A DNA stretch of 11,737 nt from Treponema sp. (lineage in GTDB: Bacteria > Spirochaetota > Spirochaetia > Treponematales > Treponemataceae), in contig JAAZCS010000059.1 in assembly GCA_012513125.1 (NCBI GenBank), positions 1-11,737 on the forward strand. The letters are read 5' to 3'. The notes beneath the pieces are model-generated. The model worked only from the letters and a program-made list of their open reading frames with translations, was not told where the DNA came from and searched no databases. This document shows, one piece after another, positions 6,904 through 11,737 of this stretch. Position numbers and translations under genes: made by a program. Every line of letters begins with the position of its first letter. Position 1 is the stretch's first letter.

Positions 6904-7521
6904 ATGAATAGAGTTGCTACGGTTGAAAGAAAAACTGGTGAAACACAAATAAAGTTGACACTTAATTTAGATGGAAGTGGTATTTGCAATGTTGAAAATC
7001 CAATTGGCTTCTTTGATCATATGTTAAAATCTTTTTGTAAACATGGATTATTTGATTTGGAAGGCAGTCTTCAAGGAGATTTGAATGTTGATCAACATCA
7101 TTTGATTGAAGATACAGGAATTGTTTTAGGAATGTGCTTCTTGAAAGCGTTGGGAAATTGTGCAGGAATTTACAGAAGTGGTTTTTCAATTTATCCAATG
7201 GACGAAACTTTGGTTCAAGCTGCGGTTGATTTTGGTGGAAGGGCATATTTAGTATGCGATTCAAAACTTAGCGGAATTCCTCTTGTTTCTATTTGTGAGG
7301 GTAAAGAAGGTAGTTTTCAAACTGATTGTTTTGAAGATTTTTGGCAAGGTTTTGTGGCGAATGCACAATGTAATTTGCATATTGATGTGATTCGGGGTAG
7401 AAGTAATCATCATAAAATTGAAGGTTGTTTCAAGGCTGTTTCAAGAGCATTGCGAAGTGCTGTTGAAATTGACGAAAGAAGAAAAGGTGCAATGCCAAGT
7501 ACAAAAGGAGTAATTATCTAA
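6904..7521 (+). CDS. hisB: Imidazoleglycerol-phosphate dehydratase
   Basis: This 205-residue cytoplasmic enzyme dehydrates imidazole glycerol phosphate to imidazole acetol phosphate in histidine synthesis. From ATG 6904 the protein starts MNRVATVERKTGET, the standard family opening. The manganese-binding motifs are present: FFDHM (36-40), DQHHLIEDTG (63-72) with His65, His66 and Glu69, and RSNHHKIEG (166-174) with His169, His170 and Glu173. The C-terminal signature MPSTKG is present (197-202). Length and content fit the monofunctional enzyme, with no phosphatase domain of the E. coli fusion type. It follows hisG by 35 bp and precedes the SGNH hydrolase by 5 bp, so it is probably co-transcribed. 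The other his genes are not in the window. Confidence 0.96.
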   Translation: MNRVATVERKTGETQIKLTLNLDGSGICNVENPIGFFDHMLKSFCKHGLFDLEGSLQGDLNVDQHHLIEDTGIVLGMCFLKALGNCAGIYRSGFSIYPMDETLVQAAVDFGGRAYLVCDSKLSGIPLVSICEGKEGSFQTDCFEDFWQGFVANAQCNLHIDVIRGRSNHHKIEGCFKAVSRALRSAVEIDERRKGAMPSTKGVII

Positions 7522-7526
7522 CAATT

Positions 7527-8234
7527 ATGAAGAATGAAATAAAAAATATTTCTGTTTGGGGAGATTCAATTTTAAAAGGAGCCGTTACTGGAACTTCAAG
7601 TGGACATTTGTTCGATGTGTTGGACGAAAATTCATTGTCGATTGCCTCTCAAAGATTAGGTTTTATTCTTGATAATCAAAGCGTTTTTGGAAGTATAATC
7701 ACAAAATCACAAAAAAGATTAAATAAATCAATTGAAAAAGGTGTTGAATGCGACATTGGAATAATTGAAAGTGGTGGAAATGATTGTGACTATGATTGGG
7801 CTACTGTAAGTGCTAATCCAGATGGTATTCATTCTCCACGTGTTCCTTTGGATCAATTTATGAAAATATTGGACGAAATGGTAAAAACTTTACGACACAA
7901 CAAAATTACTCCTTTACTTATGACAATGCCTGCCTTGGTTTGTGATAGGTGGTTTGAACATATCAGTCGTAATAATTCAAAAGAAAATATCTTGAAATTT
8001 TTAAATGGCGATTTTTATAAATTGTATAGAAATCATGAAATATATAATAATCATATAGTGAAATATTGCCATGAAAATAATGTTCAATATGTAGATATGA
8101 GATTTGCTATTCTTGAAAGTCCTAATTACAGAGATTTGATGTGTTTAGACGGAATTCATCCTAATGAAAACGGCTATAAGTTTATGGCTTCAATTTGGGA
8201 AAAAGAATTACCAAAAATTAAATTAGAATTTTAA
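7527..8234 (+). CDS. Cytoplasmic SGNH/GDSL-family hydrolase
   Basis: This 235-residue protein has the SGNH blocks in order: GDS (12-14, nucleophile Ser14), GGND (83-86, oxyanion Asn85) and DGIHP (208-212, with Asp208 and His211 completing the triad). There is no signal peptide, so it should act in the cytoplasm. Family members are esterases, lipases, thioesterases or carbohydrate acetyl-esterases, and the substrate here is unknown. It starts 5 bp after hisB. The nearest purine-rich site (AAGGAG, 7505-7510) is 16 bases from the ATG, too far for normal use, so translation may depend on coupling to hisB. Ribonuclease HI begins 3 bp after its stop. A link with histidine synthesis is not known; the grouping may only reflect operon packing. 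Confidence 0.88.
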   Translation: MKNEIKNISVWGDSILKGAVTGTSSGHLFDVLDENSLSIASQRLGFILDNQSVFGSIITKSQKRLNKSIEKGVECDIGIIESGGNDCDYDWATVSANPDGIHSPRVPLDQFMKILDEMVKTLRHNKITPLLMTMPALVCDRWFEHISRNNSKENILKFLNGDFYKLYRNHEIYNNHIVKYCHENNVQYVDMRFAILESPNYRDLMCLDGIHPNENGYKFMASIWEKELPKIKLEF

Positions 8235-8237
8235 AAT

Positions 8238-8687
8238 ATGGAAGAAGTAGTTATTTATACAGATGGCGGTTGTTCTGGAAATCCAGGTCCTGGAGGTTGG
8301 GGCGTTGTTGTTCAAGCTGATGGTGTTGCAAAACAGCTTTCGGGTGGTGAAAAAAACACAACAAATAATCGAATGGAATTAACAGCTGCAATTTCTGCTC
8401 TTAGTGTTGTGAAAAATACGCCAAAATTTAATAGTAGAAAGGTCATTGTTCATATTGATAGTCAATATGTAAAGAATGGAATTACCACTTGGATAAAAAG
8501 TTGGAAAATGAAAGGATGGGTGACATCTGATAAAAAGCCAGTTCGAAATCAAGATTTGTGGCTCAAATTGGATGAGTTGAATTCTTCACTTGATGTTGAT
8601 TGGGTTTGGGTAAAAGGTCACGCTGGCGTGGAATTTAACGAAGTGTGTGATCAATTATGCAAAAAAGAAATGAACAAATTTAGATAA
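8238..8687 (+). CDS. rnhA: Ribonuclease HI
   Basis: This 149-residue enzyme cuts the RNA strand of RNA/DNA hybrids (Okazaki primers, R-loops). The catalytic DEDD set is intact: Asp9 in YTDGGCSGNPGPGG, Glu47 in NNRMEL, Asp74 in HIDSQY, and Asp138 in NEVCDQL, with the flexible-loop His128 in KGHAG. The basic handle region (WIKSWKMKGWVTSDKKPVRN, 85-104) of the E. coli-type enzyme is present, and the length is typical. There is no strong Shine-Dalgarno site before its ATG. The start lies 3 bp after the hydrolase stop, suggesting coupled translation. It is the last gene of the hisG-hisB run. Confidence 0.97.
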   Translation: MEEVVIYTDGGCSGNPGPGGWGVVVQADGVAKQLSGGEKNTTNNRMELTAAISALSVVKNTPKFNSRKVIVHIDSQYVKNGITTWIKSWKMKGWVTSDKKPVRNQDLWLKLDELNSSLDVDWVWVKGHAGVEFNEVCDQLCKKEMNKFR

Positions 8688-8776
8688 GTGAGTTCATTCT
8701 AAATAATCATTTCCTAAAAATAGAGAATTCGTAATTTTTTTCTTCTTTTTTGTCATAGTTTTGAAAATATTATTAT

Positions 8777-9679
8777 GTGAGAAAAATTTTATTTTTGTTC
8801 GTTTTTGGCATAATGATGTTTGTTTCTTGTAATAATCTTGTTTATGAAACGAACGAACTTTGTTGTCTTCAAGAAATAACTAGGTATAGATGTGGTTTTG
8901 AAGAAGTGATATTCTTATTGCCAGAGTTTAGTACGAATTTAGACTATGAATTTATTAAATGGAATATACATATAGAAGGAATTGGATATTCATCTGATTT
9001 TGACTATGAAAATAACTGTTTTAGTTTATCTGTTGTAAAAAATGAACCATTATGCGTTGTTGCAGTTCCAATTTTTTATGAAAAGAGTGACATAAACAAA
9101 AAAGAGCATATTTTTTATAAAGCAGCGGGTGCAATATATCCGTATAAGTCATATTCAGCTGGAAATTCAGTATTTGTCGAAGTTGAATGGGAATCTGGTT
9201 TTGTTGCCGACTTGATGAAAAGTTTGTATATGGAAAACAAAGATAAAAATATCATAACAACAAGTGAGTTCATTTCAAGTTTTAATTGGAAAAAATTACA
9301 AATAGAAATTGAAAATAAAATTGATGAATCTATTGAAAATTTATCTTCAAACGTAAGATCAGAAAAATTTTATAATCCTTGGTTGCTTGATAAAGAATAT
9401 TTATTAAAAAATATTTCAGATGGAAGTTTTTCTGTTTCATATATAACCTTAAAAAATGTTTTAGCAGTCAATATTGATGATTTAAAAATAATAAATAGTA
9501 ATGTTGAATCATCTTTTATTCCTGAAAATGAAATAATCAATAAGTTTCGTAAAATTGTGGTGAAGAAAAAAGAAAGTTGTTATTTTATAGCTGAAGATTG
9601 TGTTCAATTGGAGTTGAATGCAATAACTGAAAAAAATGTATCACATGGATATGTTTCTTTGCCGATATATGAAAAGTAG
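8777..9679 (+). CDS. Hypothetical lipoprotein, about 300 residues
   Basis: I do not recognise this family. The N-terminus is a lipoprotein signal: RKILFLFVFGIMMFVSC with the acylated Cys at position 18, so the protein should be anchored in the inner or outer membrane facing the periplasm or the surface. The mature part is rich in Asp, Glu, Lys, Asn and aromatic residues with alternating hydrophobic stretches, compatible with mostly beta structure in its first half. Several further Cys residues follow, including the CC pair in ELCCLQE. Around residues 155-185 it is helical and charged. The start is GTG: the frame closes with TGA only five codons upstream, and the next Met lies inside the signal peptide. 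No clear ribosome site precedes it. The next gene begins 2 bp after its stop. Confidence 0.72.
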   Translation: MRKILFLFVFGIMMFVSCNNLVYETNELCCLQEITRYRCGFEEVIFLLPEFSTNLDYEFIKWNIHIEGIGYSSDFDYENNCFSLSVVKNEPLCVVAVPIFYEKSDINKKEHIFYKAAGAIYPYKSYSAGNSVFVEVEWESGFVADLMKSLYMENKDKNIITTSEFISSFNWKKLQIEIENKIDESIENLSSNVRSEKFYNPWLLDKEYLLKNISDGSFSVSYITLKNVLAVNIDDLKIINSNVESSFIPENEIINKFRKIVVKKKESCYFIAEDCVQLELNAITEKNVSHGYVSLPIYEK

Positions 9680-9681
9680 AT

Positions 9682-10875
9682 ATGAAAAAAAATAACATTT
9701 TAATATTAATCATTTTTGTAGTAGTTTTATCGTTTTCTTGTAGTAAAAAAAAGAAAGAAATTCAAATAAATAAAGATGAAACTCAAATAGTCGAAATTAA
9801 TAAAAAGAATCATGAATGGTATTATTTTAATGATAATGGTTATTTTAAAACTGATAAAGTAAGTAATATTCCTCAGGTTATAAAAAAGCCATGGACTGAA
9901 GCTGTTAGAAGTTCTTCATCAAATATTAGGTCAGGTGGTTCTAATGAAAGTGAAACGGGTTTCGCAATTATAAATAGGCTTGGAATGCTAATTTTTGAAA
10001 ACAAAAATATTTCACTTTCAAAAGATATTAATTTGTTCTCGGATAGAACTGCACAGAATCTGTCGTTTTATAATGGCACACCAATTTTTTCTGTATATAA
10101 AAGTTCATTTTTTAATGATACAGTAAAAGACACTGGATATATGAATAATCAGAATCAGCATTTGTTCTTAATTCAATATGATGAAAAAAGTAATTCATTT
10201 TATCCAATAATAAATTGTAATAATATATCACACGAACTGAATTCTGAAGTTACAGATTATTTCTGGGATGGAATGAACTGGTATTGTAGTATAAAAACAA
10301 TAACAGATGTAAAAAACAATTTTTCATATGTAAAATGGAATCCTTCTGTTCCACTTTTATCGTTATCACCGTTGAATGCAAGCAAAGATATAGTGATACA
10401 AAATATATCAGCAGATGAATATAGGCGTAAAATGGAATACATTGATTATTCAAAATCGCCAGAACAAATTAGAACTATGTTATCAAATTTTGATACTGAT
10501 GTTTCTTTTTATATGAACTTAAAGATTGCTGATAGTACTTCATGTGTAAAGTATCATAATGATGTAAAAGATAAAAAAGAGTTGAATTGTGTTTCTCTTA
10601 TTTCAAAAACTTGGAGTGGTGTTCTTTTTGAAGATGGCACTTTCTTTATTAAAGGTGCTTTGTCTGGGAAGTACATTTTGCGTGGCTATAAACCAGTTGC
10701 AATAAAACTACCAAAATTGCCAGATGGTTTTGTATATAGTGATTTTTTAATTTCTGGAACAATGATGTATGTATTTTTTGAAGAAAAAGATTTTTATGAA
10801 GTTGGAAGAAATGGTTTTCTTGCAGTAAATTTAGAAGAAACGTTATATAAGGAGATTGGTGTTTCAGGTGAATAA
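9682..10875 (+). CDS. Hypothetical lipoprotein, about 397 residues
   Basis: I do not recognise this family. The signal peptide MKKNNILILIIFVVVLSFSC ends in a lipobox with Cys20, followed by a Lys-rich linker (SKKKKEIQINKDE) typical of lipoprotein tethers. The body contains repeated short strands with turn motifs (for example NGTPIFSVYKS, FEDGTFFIKG and GMNWYCSIKT). These suggest an all-beta, possibly propeller-like, fold; this is a guess from texture, not a domain match. It starts 2 bp after the previous lipoprotein and overlaps the start of the next gene. The shared layout and export signals suggest that the three products work together at the cell envelope. Its ribosome site is weak. Confidence 0.72.
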   Translation: MKKNNILILIIFVVVLSFSCSKKKKEIQINKDETQIVEINKKNHEWYYFNDNGYFKTDKVSNIPQVIKKPWTEAVRSSSSNIRSGGSNESETGFAIINRLGMLIFENKNISLSKDINLFSDRTAQNLSFYNGTPIFSVYKSSFFNDTVKDTGYMNNQNQHLFLIQYDEKSNSFYPIINCNNISHELNSEVTDYFWDGMNWYCSIKTITDVKNNFSYVKWNPSVPLLSLSPLNASKDIVIQNISADEYRRKMEYIDYSKSPEQIRTMLSNFDTDVSFYMNLKIADSTSCVKYHNDVKDKKELNCVSLISKTWSGVLFEDGTFFIKGALSGKYILRGYKPVAIKLPKLPDGFVYSDFLISGTMMYVFFEEKDFYEVGRNGFLAVNLEETLYKEIGVSGE

Positions 10876-11635
10876 ATTTAAAATTAATTTAGTTTGTATT
10901 TTAATAATTTCATTTTTTATTTGTAGTGCTTATTCACAAGAAGTTAGTGAAAAAGACAAAAATGAAAGTCCATTCTCTTTGTCTCAGATTGAAGATATTC
11001 CTGTTTTTGGTAAGCATTTTGTTGTAGCACCAACATTTAAAGATTTTATTCATCAAATGGATTTTGTAATGGATTTTGCACCTACTTTGTATTTAAATAC
11101 TGCAAGTACATTAATAAGTGCCCCATCTCCAATATTTTTTCCATTAACAATAGGATTTTCTTGGCCGAAAGATTGTTTTATTTCACTAAATCCTAAAATC
11201 ACTTTTTATTCAATGTATTATTTATGGTATTTCAATTCAGCACTTCCTTCTGAAATTGAAAATAGAACAGTCACTTCGTTATCATTTCTTGTAAATATTC
11301 CAATATCGTTTTCTATATATTTAAGAAGAAGCTATTTTCAATTTTCATTAGGAATGGGATTTTTATTTCGATTTGGATTCTTGTCAAACGCTGTAACTGC
11401 ATTAGATTCAGGTTATTTTGGATCTGCGGAAATTGATGCAAATTTCATTAAAGATTGGTTCTGGCAGAATGGAAGATATTTGTATATTTCAACAGAAATA
11501 TCATGGTTGTTTAAATTTACAAATGTAATAAAAGCCGGTCCTACTGTGAATTTATATTTACCTTTGGGGGGAATTATAAATGATGGTAATTTTAATGGAT
11601 TGATGTGTTCGGTTGGAATGAAATTCGTTTTATGA
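10859..11635 (+). CDS. Hypothetical exported protein, possible outer-membrane beta-barrel
   Basis: I do not recognise this protein. The N-terminus NKFKINLVCILIISFFICSAYSQE is a signal peptide with a plausible signal peptidase I site after Ala-Tyr-Ser and no lipobox. After a short charged segment, most of the chain is made of short strands with alternating hydrophobic and aromatic residues and turns (for example KITFYSMYYLWYF, YFQFSLGMGFLFRFG and CSVGMKFVL at the end). This resembles small outer-membrane barrels. The start is uncertain: GTG 10859 lies 4 bases after AAGGAG (10849-10854), GTG 10868 lies 13 bases after it, and TTG 10856 is too close. All overlap the end of the preceding lipoprotein gene. 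The gene ends in TGATGA, which overlaps the start of the radical SAM gene. Confidence 0.68.
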   Translation: MFQVNKFKINLVCILIISFFICSAYSQEVSEKDKNESPFSLSQIEDIPVFGKHFVVAPTFKDFIHQMDFVMDFAPTLYLNTASTLISAPSPIFFPLTIGFSWPKDCFISLNPKITFYSMYYLWYFNSALPSEIENRTVTSLSFLVNIPISFSIYLRRSYFQFSLGMGFLFRFGFLSNAVTALDSGYFGSAEIDANFIKDWFWQNGRYLYISTEISWLFKFTNVIKAGPTVNLYLPLGGIINDGNFNGLMCSVGMKFVL

Positions 11636-11737
11636 TGAAATATTTGTCCGCTTCAGATTTTTATAAACAAAAATTCAATAAAAAAGTATATAAAATTTCA
11701 ATAGATGCCGGTTGTACTTGTCCTACAAGGGATGGAA
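11632..11737 (+). CDS. Radical SAM protein, TIGR01212/YhcC type, N-terminal part
   Basis: Only 35 codons lie in the window; the gene runs off the right edge. The segment KVYKISIDAG followed by CTCPTRDG matches the opening of the TIGR01212 (YhcC-like) radical SAM family, where Asp-(Ala/Gly)-Gly-Phe-Thr-Cys-Pro-Asn-Arg-Asp-Gly carries the first cluster-binding Cys. Here that Cys would be residue 30. The usual Phe two residues before it is Cys28, and the usual Asn is Thr32. The remaining cluster Cys residues would lie beyond the edge. The start ATGATG overlaps the TGA stop of the preceding gene, so either Met (11632 or 11635) may be used. Its biological role is not established. Confidence 0.8.
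   Translation, partial: MMKYLSASDFYKQKFNKKVYKISIDAGCTCPTRDG

Noticed and set aside
8669..8704. Inverted repeats AATGAAC/GTTCATT and ATTTAG/CTAAAT at the end of rnhA as a terminator
   Set aside because: The two pairings compete, both are short and AT-rich, and the nearest T-run is about 30 bp away.

Overview
The window is an AT-rich bacterial segment using the standard stop codons. It most resembles a host-associated spirochaete of the Treponema type. The evidence is indirect: strong A/T codon bias, several predicted lipoproteins with relaxed lipoboxes (MTSC, FVSC, SFSC), a lipoprotein-rich unknown gene cluster, and a sugar-uptake operon without its own ATPase. The genus is an inference; no rRNA or marker gene is present to settle it.

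Region 1 (1-4157, + strand) is a carbohydrate-uptake locus. It opens with the C-terminal end of a ROK-family regulator or kinase. A perfect 14-bp inverted repeat overlaps that gene's stop codon. Next come a lipoprotein substrate-binding protein, a strong internal hairpin terminator, a MalF-type permease and a MalG-type permease. The second permease carries an extra extracytoplasmic domain of about 105 residues. A near-symmetric hairpin with an A-run on one side and a T-run on the other closes the operon and probably serves both strands.

Region 2 (4158-5995) is a stand-alone acyl-CoA synthetase of the AMP-binding family on the - strand. It has a good sigma-70-type promoter. A divergent promoter region drives region 3.

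Region 3 (5996-8687, + strand) is a compact run: hisG, hisB, a cytoplasmic SGNH/GDSL hydrolase and ribonuclease HI. hisG is interrupted by an in-frame TGA at codon 11, exactly where the conserved Gly of the Lys-(Ser)-Gly-Arg motif belongs. The rest of the gene is intact. TGA acts as a normal stop elsewhere in the window, so this is a recent nonsense mutation, a sequence error, or read-through.

Region 4 (8777-11737, + strand) holds two unrecognised lipoproteins and an exported, possibly beta-barrel, protein. These are tightly packed or overlapping. They are followed by the first 35 codons of a TIGR01212/YhcC-type radical SAM protein that runs off the window. The trio looks like an envelope module of unknown function and is the least explained part of the sequence.

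No tRNA, rRNA, CRISPR array, insertion sequence or phage gene was seen. The best candidates for a second look are the hisG stop codon, the enlarged MalG-type permease, the palindrome next to the ROK gene, and the lipoprotein/exported-protein trio.
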